Source: Rhizobium sp. RU20A
GTDB lineage: Bacteria; Pseudomonadota; Alphaproteobacteria; Rhizobiales; Rhizobiaceae
NCBI RefSeq assembly: GCF_900155885.1
Contig: NZ_FTMB01000001.1
Span: 558,001-622,000 of the forward strand
DNA: 64,000 nucleotides
Direction: 5' to 3'
This document shows, one piece after another, positions 55,405 through 64,000 of this stretch. Made by a program: the position numbers and the translations under genes. Numbering within the stretch: position 1 is the first letter of the stretch; every line of letters begins with the position of its first letter. Below the pieces are notes generated by a model, which saw only the letters and a program-made list of their open reading frames with translations, ran no database searches and had not been told where the DNA came from.

Positions 55405-55647
55405 TTACTCCGCGGCCGGCGGGGCGGAAGTCTGGAGCGCGAGTGCGTGCAGCACGCCGCCCATATTGCCCTTCAGCGCATTGTAGACCATCTGGTGCTG
55501 CTGCACGCGGCTCTTGCCGCGAAAGGCCTCGGCGACGACTTCAGCCGCATAGTGATCGCCGTCGCCGGCGAGGTCACGGATGACGACCTTCGCGCCGGGA
55601 ATGCCGGCCTTGATCAGGTCCTCGATATCGCCTGCGTCCATCGCCAT
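55405..55647 (-). CDS. bolA: BolA-family protein
   Basis: An 80-residue BolA domain (VRDLAGDGDHYAAEVVAEAF, then VQQHQMVYNALKG). With its conserved His and Cys-free layout it belongs to the YrbA/BolA2-like group that pairs with CGFS glutaredoxins in iron handling. It lies between purL and grxD. Confidence 0.88.
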   Translation of the reverse strand: MAMDAGDIEDLIKAGIPGAKVVIRDLAGDGDHYAAEVVAEAFRGKSRVQQHQMVYNALKGNMGGVLHALALQTSAPPAAE

Positions 55648-55756
55648 TGGGGTCTCTCCGATTCATGGTCTTTGCGGAAAGGATAGGTGCGAAGCACGGT
55701 TAACGTCAATCGTGCCACGGGGAATTGGGCTTCCGTGATCAACAGGCCCGCAACGG

Positions 55757-55784
55757 AAAACCCCGCCGCTGGGAAGCGCCGGGG
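55757..55784 (-). terminator. purL terminator
   Basis: CCCCGGCGC/GCGGCGGGG (one mismatch) followed by TTTT on the minus strand, 34 bases after the purL stop. Confidence 0.75.
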
Positions 55785-55817
55785 CTCTCGGAAGTCACAT
55801 GGTCACGCGTTGTGCGA

Positions 55818-58052
55818 TCAGGCCGCCTTGTCGTCGCTTTTGCCGTCCATGAAGGCCGGGAACCAACCCTCATGGGCCGCCTTCAGCGCCTTGACGGCAA
55901 CGGGGCGGGCAGCGCCGAGCTTCAGGCTCTCGCCGCCCGTGCGGCCGATCCAGGGGCAGAACACGCCGGCCACTTCCGCCTTGGCGAGCACGGCATCGAC
56001 ATCGGCCTCGCGCACCGTCAGCACGTAGCGGCCTTGATCCTCGCCGAAGAAGACCGGGATCGGATCATGGCCTTCAAGCGCGTTGACCGACGCCCCGATG
56101 CCCGATGCCATCGCCATTTCGGCAACGGCGAGCGCAAGGCCGCCGGACGAGCAGTCATGAACGGCCGTCGCAAGCCCTGCCTCGATCAGGCCGCGCACGA
56201 AATCGCCAACGCGCTTTTCGTGGGCGAGATCGACATGCGGGGCAGGGCCGTCGGTGCGGCCGTGAACGTCGCGCAGATAGACGGACTGGCCAAGATGCGT
56301 GCCCCAGCTTGCCGGTGCGCCGGCCAAGAGGATCGCCTCGCCCTGGGCCGCAAAGCGGATACGGGCCATCTTCGACCAGTCGGCAATGAGGCCGACGCCC
56401 CCGATGGTGGGGGTGGGCAGGATGCCCTGGCCGTTCGTCTCGTTGTAGAGCGAGACATTGCCCGACACGATCGGGAAGTCGAGCGCCGTGCAGGCCTCGC
56501 CAATGCCCTTGATGGCATGGACGAGCTGGCTCATGATTTCCGGACGCTCCGGATTGCCGAAGTTGAGGTTGTCGGTGGCCGCGAGCGGCAGCGCGCCGGT
56601 AGCCGTCAGGTTGCGCCAGCACTCTGCAACGGCCTGCTTGCCGCCTTCGAACGGATCGGCTTCCACGTAGCGCGGCGTGACGTCGGAGGAGAAGGCCAGC
56701 GCCTTGGACTGATGTCCTTCGACACGCACCACGCCGGCATCGCCGCCCGGCAGCTGCAGGGAATTGCCCTGGATCAGCGTGTCATACTGCTCGTAAACCC
56801 AGCGGCGCGAGGAATTGTTGGCGGAACCGACCAGCGAGAGCAGCGCATCGGCGACATCGGCCTGCGGCACGTCGTTTTCGGCAAGCGGCGCAGCCACCTT
56901 GATCGGCGTCCACGGGCGATCATATTCGGGCGCTTCGTCGCCGAGTTCCTTGATCGGCAGGTTGGCAACCTCGACGCCCTGATGCAGCACGCGGAAGCGC
57001 AGGTCGTCGGTCGTCTTGCCGACGATGGCGAAGTCGAGGCCCCACTTGACGAAGATCGCCTGCGCAACCTCTTCCTTGGACGGTTCGAGAACCATGAGCA
57101 TGCGCTCCTGGCTTTCCGAGAGCATCATTTCATAGGCGCTCATGCGCTCTTCGCGCACCGGCACCTGATCGAGGTTGAGCTCGATGCCGAGGTCGCCCTT
57201 GGCGCCCATTTCGACGGCCGAGCAGGTCAGGCCGGCCGCACCCATGTCCTGGATGGCGATGACGGCGCCGGTCTTCATGAGTTCGAGGCAGGCTTCCAGC
57301 AGGCATTTTTCGGTAAAGGGGTCGCCGACCTGCACGGTCGGACGCTTCTCCTCGATCGATTCGTCGAATTCCGCCGAAGCCATGGTCGCGCCGCCGACGC
57401 CATCGCGGCCGGTTTTTGCGCCGAGATAGACGACGGGCAGGCCGACACCCTTGGCTTCCGACAGGAAGATCGCGTCGGATTTGGCAAGACCGGCGGCGAA
57501 GGCATTGACGAGGATGTTGCCGTTGTAACGCGGATCGAACTCGACCTCGCCGCCGACGGTCGGAACGCCGAAGGAATTTCCGTAGCCGCCGACACCGGCA
57601 ACGACACCGGCCACGAGATGCTTCGTCTTGGGATGATCCGGCGCGCCGAAGCGCAGCGCGTTCATCGCCGCGATCGGGCGCGCGCCCATGGTGAAGACAT
57701 CGCGCAGGATACCGCCGACACCCGTTGCCGCACCCTGATAGGGCTCGATATAGGACGGGTGGTTATGGCTTTCCATCTTGAAGACCACGCAGTCGCCGTC
57801 ATCGATATCGACGACGCCGGCATTTTCGCCCGGCCCCTGGATGACGCGCGGACCCTTGGTCGGCAGCGTCTTCAGCCACTTCTTGGAGGATTTGTAGGAG
57901 CAATGCTCGTTCCACATGGCCGAGAAGATGCCGAGCTCGGTAAAGGTGGGCTCGCGGCCGATGAGCGTGAGGATGCGCTGGTATTCGTCGGGCTTCAGCC
58001 CGTGACTGGCGATCAGGTCGGGAGTGATCGGGCGGTCATTCGAAACGGTCAT
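55818..58052 (-). CDS. purL: phosphoribosylformylglycinamidine synthase, large subunit
   Basis: A 744-residue subunit of the three-part PurLQS complex, step 4 of purine synthesis. Marks include [14 protein letters not shown], the [18 protein letters not shown]-like loop and [11 protein letters not shown]-type segment. The size is that of small PurL, which needs separate PurQ and PurS, both found at 61.6-62.9 kb. The start at 58052 ([10 protein letters not shown]) fits relatives better than 58082. Confidence 0.95.
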   Translation of the reverse strand: MTVSNDRPITPDLIASHGLKPDEYQRILTLIGREPTFTELGIFSAMWNEHCSYKSSKKWLKTLPTKGPRVIQGPGENAGVVDIDDGDCVVFKMESHNHPSYIEPYQGAATGVGGILRDVFTMGARPIAAMNALRFGAPDHPKTKHLVAGVVAGVGGYGNSFGVPTVGGEVEFDPRYNGNILVNAFAAGLAKSDAIFLSEAKGVGLPVVYLGAKTGRDGVGGATMASAEFDESIEEKRPTVQVGDPFTEKCLLEACLELMKTGAVIAIQDMGAAGLTCSAVEMGAKGDLGIELNLDQVPVREERMSAYEMMLSESQERMLMVLEPSKEEVAQAIFVKWGLDFAIVGKTTDDLRFRVLHQGVEVANLPIKELGDEAPEYDRPWTPIKVAAPLAENDVPQADVADALLSLVGSANNSSRRWVYEQYDTLIQGNSLQLPGGDAGVVRVEGHQSKALAFSSDVTPRYVEADPFEGGKQAVAECWRNLTATGALPLAATDNLNFGNPERPEIMSQLVHAIKGIGEACTALDFPIVSGNVSLYNETNGQGILPTPTIGGVGLIADWSKMARIRFAAQGEAILLAGAPASWGTHLGQSVYLRDVHGRTDGPAPHVDLAHEKRVGDFVRGLIEAGLATAVHDCSSGGLALAVAEMAMASGIGASVNALEGHDPIPVFFGEDQGRYVLTVREADVDAVLAKAEVAGVFCPWIGRTGGESLKLGAARPVAVKALKAAHEGWFPAFMDGKSDDKAA

Positions 58053-58183
58053 CGGGCTCTCGAAACGGTTGGAGGACTGCAATCGCCCTGCCTATATCCG
58101 ATGAAAAGACGCGGCGCATCTGAAAAATCGCCACGTCAACCGCTGATCGGCGCACCGCCCGGACCGGCTGCCGACGCCTTGCG

Positions 58184-59185
58184 TCAGGCGCCGACCAGTC
58201 CTTCGACGGCCATTTTCGTGGCGGCATCAAGCCGACCCGTCTGCGGCAGGGAAAGGTGCGCCTGCATCGCCACCCAGAACTCCGACGGCCAGCTGTCTTC
58301 GAACAGGAAATCCCGGTTGAAGGCATCGTCATCCGCATTGCCCTTGTCGAAGCCGGACAGAACCAGTTCCACGGCCTTGGCCTGATCGGCGGGCATGCCG
58401 ATGCCATTGGCAAACATATGGGCAATGTTAAAATCGGCGAGCGGATAGTCCTTTGCCTGCGCCTTCCGATACCAGGCGAGCGCCTGGCTTGCGTCCTGCT
58501 CCACACCGTTGCCCTCTTCATAGAGCACACCGATATTGTTCTCGGCTTCCGGAATGTCCTTCTCCGCAGCCTTTCGGTACCAGACGAGCGCCTCGGCATA
58601 GTCCTGCGGCACGCCGTTGCCGGTATCATAGGCAAAGCCGACATCGACGAGCGACTGGTCATAACCGAGCGAGACCGCCTTCTGGAACAGGGCGAAGGAG
58701 GCGGCATGATCAATTGGCGCGTCCTTTTCATCGCGGAGCACGACCGCGAGATTGTGCGCTGCAAATCCGACATTGCCATCGGCACCGGCACGGTAGAGTG
58801 TCATTGCCTTTTGAAGGTCGCGGTTCGTGCCGATCCCCTGATCATAGAGATAGCCGAGTTGTGCCTTGGCGATGACGAGGCCGCTTTCGGCCGCAGCCGA
58901 AATCTCGGCAAAGGCGCCCGCATGATCTTCACTGTCGAACAGTGCACGGCCGAGCTGGTAGCGAAGGCGTGGCGCCGGATCGGCGGCGACGGCCTCGCGG
59001 CAAGCAGTGATCGCGCTCTCGATGTCGATCGCACCGGTCGCGACGCCGGCGATACCGGCCGGCTTCTGCGGGTCGGCGGGGTGGGCGGCAAGTTGGTCAC
59101 AGCGCTCGGCAGCGGTTTGCGCCTGCGCGAACGGGGCGAGCGCAAGAAGCAGCGGAGCGGCAAGGAGAAGCGTGCGGGCAGCCAT
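58184..59185 (-). CDS. Sel1-repeat secreted protein
   Basis: A 333-residue protein with signal peptide (ending APFAQA) and about six Sel1/TPR-like repeats of 36 residues, such as AMTLYRAGADGNVGFAAHNLA and YAEALVWYRKAAEKDIPEAE. Such proteins are scaffolds for protein contacts in the envelope. The partner is unknown. Confidence 0.85.
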   Translation of the reverse strand: MAARTLLLAAPLLLALAPFAQAQTAAERCDQLAAHPADPQKPAGIAGVATGAIDIESAITACREAVAADPAPRLRYQLGRALFDSEDHAGAFAEISAAAESGLVIAKAQLGYLYDQGIGTNRDLQKAMTLYRAGADGNVGFAAHNLAVVLRDEKDAPIDHAASFALFQKAVSLGYDQSLVDVGFAYDTGNGVPQDYAEALVWYRKAAEKDIPEAENNIGVLYEEGNGVEQDASQALAWYRKAQAKDYPLADFNIAHMFANGIGMPADQAKAVELVLSGFDKGNADDDAFNRDFLFEDSWPSEFWVAMQAHLSLPQTGRLDAATKMAVEGLVGA

Positions 59186-59273
59186 CAGAAAGGTCTCCGT
59201 GAGGCGATGATCGTGATGGCATCTTAGTCGCCCGTGTCAGGACTGCCAGTTCCATCGGTAACAGGCAAGTCCT

Positions 59274-60692
59274 TCAGGCAAAGCTGTCGTAGCCGAGACG
59301 GCCGCTGTCCAGAAGTTGCCTGAGGCTCGATATGCCCCGCACAACGTCACCGCGATTGTCGGCGGATGAAAAGCCGATGCGAATGCGATGGAAAGTCCGC
59401 TCCGTACGCCCGGCCTTGAACTCGTCCTCGTCGTCAACGAGTACGCCAGCTTCCAACGCCGCCTGCTTGAACGTGCCGGAGAGCCAGGGATCAGGCAGTT
59501 TCAGCCACAGGAAGGGCAGGCGCGGCAGGGAGACAAAATCCTGCCCGGCCAGCAGCGTGCGCGCCAGCGCCTCGCGCTCCCCGATTTCCGCCGTCGCGCG
59601 CGCCCTCAATTCCTCGGCCGCACCCGTGAGGATGAGCCGCGCGCACAGTTCCGCAAGCAGGAAAGGCAGGCCGCCCGTGACCATCTTGTGGGCCACACGG
59701 ATCCGGTTGGCGAAGTTTGGCGGGCAGGCCACCCAGCCGCCGCGCACGCCGGCTGCGACGGATTTGGAAAGGCCGCTGACGACAAAGGTTCGCTCCGGCG
59801 TAAATTCGGCGATCAGCGGCCTGCCGTCATTGACCATGCTTCCATAAAGGTCGTCCTCCACAATCCAGACGCCATGGGTGCGAGCGATATCCGCCAATGC
59901 CTGCCGGCGTTCCAGCGACATGACGCCCGCCGTCGGGTTCTGGGCGCTCGGCATCAGAAAGACGAGTTTGGGATGCTGCTGCGCGCAGACCCGCTCGAAA
60001 TCGTCGGGTATCATGCCCTCGCCATCCATCTCCACCAGCACGGAGCGCCGACCGACAAGACCGGCGGCCCGGCTGACGGGCGAATAGGACAGGGTTTCGA
60101 AGGCGATTCGGTCGCCGGGCGAGGTGACGGCCGAAATCACCGAAATGATCGCGGCATGCGCCCCAAGCGTCGGCACGATATCGGCCGCCGCCGGGCGAAA
60201 CCCGTTGCGCGACATCCAGCGGGTGCCAGCCTCGAACCAGTGGTCCGGAAAATTGCGGGTGTAACTGGCGATCTCGCCGGGATGGTCTCTGGTGATGCGC
60301 CCGACAATCTCCTCCAGAACCGGCCCTTGGCCGACATCCGGGGCTGCCGTCGAATCAAAGCGCAACTTGCCAGCCGGCGCATTGATCGGCCGCGTGCCGG
60401 CCAGCGACGTTGTCAGCGGATCGGCCTGCTCGGGCGGGCGGCTCTCCGGCTTGTCCAGAACATAGGTGCCGCGCCCCACCTCCCCACTGACGAGACCGCG
60501 CTGTCGAACGATCGTATAGGCGCGGCCCACCGTCCCGATTGTCACCCCGATATCGAAGGCGAGATTGCGCTGCGGCGGCAGCTTGTCTCCCACCGCAAGT
60601 GCGCCGGAAGCAATCGCCGTCTCGATCTGGTCGGCGAGGCGCTGATAGAGGGGGCCGTGCCCCTCGGAAAGGTCTGGAAGCCAATTTGTCAT
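59274..60692 (-). CDS. MocR-type (GntR/aminotransferase) regulator
   Basis: A 472-residue regulator. The N-terminal GntR winged helix (PLYQRLADQIETAIASGAL, then PPQRNLAFDIGVTIGTVGRA) is joined to a class I aminotransferase fold, whose PLP Lys is in SGLSKSVAAGVRGGW. MocR proteins use PLP to sense amines or vitamins. It is divergent from the DUF1127 gene, with short repeats between them that may be its operator. Confidence 0.9.
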   Translation of the reverse strand: MTNWLPDLSEGHGPLYQRLADQIETAIASGALAVGDKLPPQRNLAFDIGVTIGTVGRAYTIVRQRGLVSGEVGRGTYVLDKPESRPPEQADPLTTSLAGTRPINAPAGKLRFDSTAAPDVGQGPVLEEIVGRITRDHPGEIASYTRNFPDHWFEAGTRWMSRNGFRPAAADIVPTLGAHAAIISVISAVTSPGDRIAFETLSYSPVSRAAGLVGRRSVLVEMDGEGMIPDDFERVCAQQHPKLVFLMPSAQNPTAGVMSLERRQALADIARTHGVWIVEDDLYGSMVNDGRPLIAEFTPERTFVVSGLSKSVAAGVRGGWVACPPNFANRIRVAHKMVTGGLPFLLAELCARLILTGAAEELRARATAEIGEREALARTLLAGQDFVSLPRLPFLWLKLPDPWLSGTFKQAALEAGVLVDDEDEFKAGRTERTFHRIRIGFSSADNRGDVVRGISSLRQLLDSGRLGYDSFA

Positions 60693-60728
60693 GGCGACAA
60701 TCTATGCATTGTTTTACGGCCTGCGTCA

Positions 60729-60739
60729 ATTGTATCGAT
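60729..60739 (+). promoter_or_regulatory. MocR operator half-site 1
   Basis: ATTGTATCGAT, 37 bases upstream of the regulator start. Its exact reverse complement lies at 60796-60806. Confidence 0.6.
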
Positions 60740-60795
60740 TGTCGGCAGGATCAATACCGAGATAATGAGGTGCAATAATGTGGCGGCAAGATTAT

Positions 60796-60806
60796 ATCGA
60801 TACAAT
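60796..60806 (-). promoter_or_regulatory. MocR operator half-site 2
   Basis: ATCGATACAAT, reverse complement of half-site 1, followed by a further GATACAAT at 60809-60816. Spacing and position suit MocR binding between the divergent genes. Confidence 0.6.
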
Positions 60807-60864
60807 AGATACAATGTATCCTGATGGGCATGTCCGCGAAAGCCTGTTCCGTTCAAGCGGAGAC

Positions 60865-61122
60865 ATGCTGACGCCGGCCCCTGTCGAGACACGTCTGTGG
60901 AAGCGGATTTTTGATGGTCTGCGCTACTGGCATATGCGGCGCGCCGGCCGCCTTTCGCTGCGCGAGCTGACGGACGACCAGCTCGCCGACATCGGCGTCA
61001 CCTTTGAGGCGGCGCGGGCGGAATCGCTGCGGGAGACATCGATCGTCGAGGCGATGCGGGATGGGTCGCGCTGGTTCAGCAGCCCTGGCCGCCGGCCGCC
61101 CAGCGCGCGACGTCGCCGTTGA
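60865..61122 (+). CDS. DUF1127 small protein
   Basis: An 85-residue protein. The DUF1127 motif reads RRAGRLSLRELTDDQLADIGVTFEAA. Such Arg-rich proteins can bind RNA in alphaproteobacteria. A frame from 60778 exists, but it would run through the putative MocR sites, so the ATG at 60865 with GCGGAG upstream is preferred. It overlaps the end of the convergent lipoprotein gene by 47 bases. Confidence 0.75.
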   Translation: MLTPAPVETRLWKRIFDGLRYWHMRRAGRLSLRELTDDQLADIGVTFEAARAESLRETSIVEAMRDGSRWFSSPGRRPPSARRRR

Positions 61123-61501
61123 CGCGCGCGCCGCTCGCTCCCGACATCAGCGGCCCGAAAGCCTGAACCTGCGCCGGCTGGCCCTCGGCCTGCACAACGA
61201 GCAGCGGACGCGATTCCGGCGAATGGCGTGGCACGATCAGGATGCGCGGGCGCCCCGAGAAGGAATTGAGCTCCGGCGCCAGACGATAATCGGCAAAGGC
61301 GGGATCCTTCGCCTTGAACCAGCAGCGATTGGCGGCCAGCGCGACGCGCTCCATGGTCGCCAGAGCCGTCGTACTCGGCTTCGGGGCCGCCGGAGGCTTC
61401 GACTGGCAGGCCGTGAGCGCCAGGGCTGCGAGGACCAGACCCGCCACGGCGGCGGACGACGGCGCGCGGTTGGCGCGGAGGCGAAGCGTCGGAACGGGCA
61501 T
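61076..61501 (-). CDS. lipoprotein of unknown function
   Basis: A 141-residue protein with a lipobox (ALTAC) after a hydrophobic segment. A conserved-looking FKAKDPAFADYRLAPELNSF stretch follows; no family name is assigned. AAAGG lies before the ATG. It is convergent with the DUF1127 gene and lies downstream of purQ. Confidence 0.65.
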   Translation of the reverse strand: MPVPTLRLRANRAPSSAAVAGLVLAALALTACQSKPPAAPKPSTTALATMERVALAANRCWFKAKDPAFADYRLAPELNSFSGRPRILIVPRHSPESRPLLVVQAEGQPAQVQAFGPLMSGASGARVNGDVARWAAGGQGC

Positions 61502-61620
61502 GCTGCAGCCTTTTCATATCGATCGGAAGAGAAGAGGTCCGCTTCAGGCGGACCCGAATGCGCTGCCGTCTGGCGGCAGGGTTGGGAAAGGCGACGCCGC
61601 AGCGCCCGCCCCAGAAAGTC

Positions 61621-62292
61621 TCAGGCGGCGATGACGCCAAGCGCCGAGGCGAAGAGGCCGCGGCCATCGTCGCCGCCATGGGCGGCCTCGATGAGATTTT
61701 CCGGATGCGGCATCATGCCGAGCACATTGCCCTTGGCATTGATGACGCCGGCGATATCGTTGATCGATCCATTCGGATTGGTGCCTTCCGCATAGCGGAA
61801 CACCACCTGCCCATTGCCCTCGACAGCCTTGATGGTCTCGCTATCGGCAAAGTAGTTGCCGTCGTGATGGGCGACCGGGCAGCGGATGATCTGACCCTTG
61901 GCATAGGCTTCCGTAAACGTCGTCTCCGCATTGACGACCTCGAGCTTGATCTCGCGGCAGACGAACTTCAGCGAGGCATTGCGCATCAGAGCGCCCGGCA
62001 GCAGGCCCGCTTCCAGAAGGATCTGGAACCCATTGCAAACGCCGATCACCTTCACGCCCTTTTCCGCCTTCTCGCGGATGGCCTGCATCACCGGCATCCG
62101 CGCCGCGATGGCACCGCAGCGCAGATAATCGCCATAGGAGAAGCCGCCGGGGATGACGATGAGATCGACATCGGGAATCTCGGTCTCGGTCTGCCAGATG
62201 GTGACGGGCGCCTTGCCGGAGATCTTGGTGAGTGCGGCGATCATGTCGCGGTCACGATTAAGGCCAGGGAGCTGGACGACGGCGGACTTCAT
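61621..62292 (-). CDS. purQ: phosphoribosylformylglycinamidine synthase, glutaminase subunit
   Basis: A 223-residue class I glutamine amidotransferase with the Cys of [21 protein letters not shown] and a C-terminal [10 protein letters not shown]. It feeds ammonia to PurL. It overlaps the coiled-coil gene upstream by 4 bases. Confidence 0.96.
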   Translation of the reverse strand: MKSAVVQLPGLNRDRDMIAALTKISGKAPVTIWQTETEIPDVDLIVIPGGFSYGDYLRCGAIAARMPVMQAIREKAEKGVKVIGVCNGFQILLEAGLLPGALMRNASLKFVCREIKLEVVNAETTFTEAYAKGQIIRCPVAHHDGNYFADSETIKAVEGNGQVVFRYAEGTNPNGSINDIAGVINAKGNVLGMMPHPENLIEAAHGGDDGRGLFASALGVIAA

Positions 62293-62546
62293 GGCTGATG
62301 TTCAAACCTTGCCTTGGCCTCGGCGAGCTCGCGCAATTCGAGGCGGTTTTCGATACGGTCTAGGCGCTGCTCGATATGGGCAAGCGAGCCGCGCACGTTG
62401 TTCAGGTCGCCTTGCAGATTGTGAAGCTGTCCGCGAAGCACCAGATTGTCGCCGCGCAATTCTCCGTTCGCCTGATCCAGCTTGTCAAACCGGGCGTGCA
62501 TGCGCCGGAGAAGTTCGTGCATCAGCTCCTGTGTGACATCACTCAT
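62289..62546 (-). CDS. coiled-coil protein within the pur operon
   Basis: An 85-residue, almost entirely helical protein ([20 protein letters not shown], followed by heptads ending [13 protein letters not shown]). GGAGGAAGGG precedes the ATG. It overlaps purQ by ATGA and follows purS, so it is in the purine operon, but its role is unknown. Confidence 0.7.
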   Translation of the reverse strand: MSDVTQELMHELLRRMHARFDKLDQANGELRGDNLVLRGQLHNLQGDLNNVRGSLAHIEQRLDRIENRLELRELAEAKARFEHQP

Positions 62547-62616
62547 CCCTTCCTCCATCGCAACCGTAGACTTTTCGCCCGACGGCATTGATGGAGGGAA
62601 GGCTCTCCCTCAACCG

Positions 62617-62859
62617 TCAGGCGAGGGAGATAGAGTAATTCTCGATCACCGTGTTGGCGAGCAGTTTTTCGCACATGGCCTTCAGGTCGGCCTCTGCGGC
62701 GGCCTTGTCGTCCGTGGCAAGTTCGAGGTCGAAGACCTTGCCCTGGCGGACCTGGCCGACGCCGTCAAAACCGAGGGCGCCGAGCGCGCCCTCGATCGCC
62801 TTGCCCTGCGGGTCCAGAACGCCGTTCTTCAGCGTCACCGTTACGCGTGCCTTGATCAC
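62617..62859 (-). CDS. purS: phosphoribosylformylglycinamidine synthase subunit PurS
   Basis: An 80-residue PurS (MIKARVTVTLKNGVLDPQGKAI, then LGFDGVGQVRQGKVFDLEL). It links PurL and PurQ in the complex. It lies 17 bases after purC. Confidence 0.96.
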   Translation of the reverse strand: MIKARVTVTLKNGVLDPQGKAIEGALGALGFDGVGQVRQGKVFDLELATDDKAAAEADLKAMCEKLLANTVIENYSISLA

Positions 62860-62876
62860 TTGACGTTCATTCCTGC

Positions 62877-63641
62877 TTACTTGACCAGAACGGGGCCGGA
62901 GCCGCGCGGCGGTTCGTTTTCGTTCATGATGCCGAGGCGCCGTGCCACTTCCTGGTAGGCCTCAACGAGGCCGCCCATGTCGCGGCGGAACCGGTCCTTG
63001 TCCATCTTTTCCTTGGTCTCGACGTCCCACAGACGGCAGCTGTCCGGCGAAATCTCGTCGGCCAGAACGATGCGCATCATCTCGCCTTCGAACAGGCGGC
63101 CACATTCGATCTTGAAATCGACGAGCTGGATGCCGACGCCGAGGAAGAGGCCGGACAGGAAGTCGTTGATGCGAATGGCGAGTGCCATGATGTCATCGAG
63201 TTCCTGCGGGCTGGCCCAGCCAAAGGCGGTGATGTGCTCTTCGGAGACCATGGGGTCATCCAGCGCATCGGCCTTGTAGTAAAATTCGATGATGGAGCGC
63301 GGCAGCACCATGCCTTCTTCGATGCCAAGGCGCTTGGCGAGCGAGCCGGCCGCCACGTTGCGCACGACGATCTCGAGCGGAATGATTTCCACTTCCTTGA
63401 TCAGCTGCTCGCGCATGTTGAGGCGGCGGATGAAGTGCGTCGGAATGCCGATCTTGTTCAGATGCGTGAAGATATATTCCGAGATACGGTTGTTCAGCAC
63501 GCCCTTGCCGTCGATGACATCGTGCTTCTTCTTGTTGAAGGCCGTTGCATCATCCTTGAAGAACTGGATCAGCGTGCCAGGCTCGGGACCCTCATACAGG
63601 ATCTTTGCCTTGCCTTCGTAAATACGGCGGCGACGATTCAT
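62877..63641 (-). CDS. purC: SAICAR synthetase
   Basis: A 254-residue enzyme for the SAICAR step of purine synthesis, beginning [18 protein letters not shown] and with [14 protein letters not shown] and [14 protein letters not shown]. The start at 63641 matches the family; the frame continues upstream without support. It is first of the purC-purS-orf-purQ operon. Confidence 0.96.
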   Translation of the reverse strand: MNRRRRIYEGKAKILYEGPEPGTLIQFFKDDATAFNKKKHDVIDGKGVLNNRISEYIFTHLNKIGIPTHFIRRLNMREQLIKEVEIIPLEIVVRNVAAGSLAKRLGIEEGMVLPRSIIEFYYKADALDDPMVSEEHITAFGWASPQELDDIMALAIRINDFLSGLFLGVGIQLVDFKIECGRLFEGEMMRIVLADEISPDSCRLWDVETKEKMDKDRFRRDMGGLVEAYQEVARRLGIMNENEPPRGSGPVLVK

Positions 63642-63912
63642 GGAGTTTTCTCTGTAGTTGCCCGTGCTCTTGGGAAGCACGGCTTGAAGTCTCAATTCGG
63701 GTCCATAGCGGAAATGAACTGATTTAACAATCTCTGGGCCTTGACCGTCCACGATTTGCGCTGGACCGCGGCGGCCTCGGGACGATCTGGATCAATCCGC
63801 CTGTCACGATAACATCTTATCACAAAGACGCGGGCCATCGAAGCGGGTGCTTGAACAGCATTACGCCGCGCCCCCATATGCGCTGTAACCAATTGAAAAA
63901 CGGGAGACATCC

Positions 63913-64000
63913 ATGTCGACACTCAATGAACGCCAGGCCGCTTTCGAATCGAAGTTTGCCCATGACGAACAGCTGAAGTTCCGCGCCGAGATGCGCCGCA
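63913..64000 (+). CDS. DUF1476 protein, probable F1-ATPase zeta inhibitor, partial
   Basis: The gene runs off the right edge. The visible 29 residues (MSTLNERQAAFESKFAHDEQ...) are the conserved N-terminus of DUF1476, identified in Paracoccus as the zeta subunit that inhibits the F1F0 ATPase. GGGAGA lies before the ATG. It is divergent from purC across about 270 quiet bases. Confidence 0.85.
   Translation, partial: MSTLNERQAAFESKFAHDEQLKFRAEMRR

Noticed and set aside
55725-58385. Long plus-strand open frame opposite purL
   Set aside because: Antisense shadow of purL with no ribosome-binding site or domain.

Overview
The window looks like part of a Rhizobiaceae (alphaproteobacterial) chromosome, of the Rhizobium/Shinella/Ensifer type. 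From about 37.7 kb to the right end it carries a core order typical of that family: nrdJ, icd, trmJ, murI, a HerA-like ATPase, rpsD, glsA, ttcA, an inositol monophosphatase-family gene, a Bcr-type exporter, grxD, bolA, purL, purQ, purS, purC and the start of a DUF1476 gene. The left 37.7 kb is accessory DNA.

1-17.4 kb is a dense copper/silver resistance region. A minus-strand operon (about 5.6 to 1.2 kb) encodes a His-rich protein, a small lipoprotein, a TolC-like outer membrane factor, a CopA-type multicopper oxidase, a cupredoxin and a CusF-like chaperone. A CusRS/CopRS-type two-component system (6.5-8.5 kb) lies next to a perfect 9-2-9 inverted repeat that is the best candidate for its operator. 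A second, plus-strand block (10.2-17.4 kb) encodes two small Cys-rich secreted proteins, a DUF305 protein, a cytosolic Csp-like four-helix copper-storage protein, a FixH-like protein, a CusB adaptor with two heavy-metal-binding domains, a CusA-type RND pump and a c-type cytochrome; the last four are joined by 4-base overlaps. A CopZ-like HMA protein follows at 21.7 kb. No copper P-type ATPase lies inside the window.

17.5-37.6 kb is a mosaic defence/mobile region. It holds a Fic protein with Gln in place of the catalytic His, a decayed IS1595-like transposase, a perfect 26-bp inverted repeat flanking both (plus a related copy at 27.7 kb), several unknown genes, an AvrRpt2-like cysteine peptidase beside a PPP-family phosphatase, a GSU2403-type nucleotidyltransferase preceded by two nearly identical 35-bp palindromes, an Mrr-like nuclease, and a complete type II CBASS operon in the order cap4, CD-NTase, cap2, cap3. 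The CBASS operon ends the island next to nrdJ.

37.7-64 kb is housekeeping: ribonucleotide reduction (nrdJ, with two phased NrdR boxes upstream), TCA cycle, tRNA modification, cell wall, ribosome, glutamine and Fe-S/redox functions and purine synthesis. It is interrupted by a two-gene insertion of less GC-rich appearance (47.8-48.7 kb). The rpsD leader is strongly structured and may be regulatory. I saw no rRNA, tRNA or CRISPR array.
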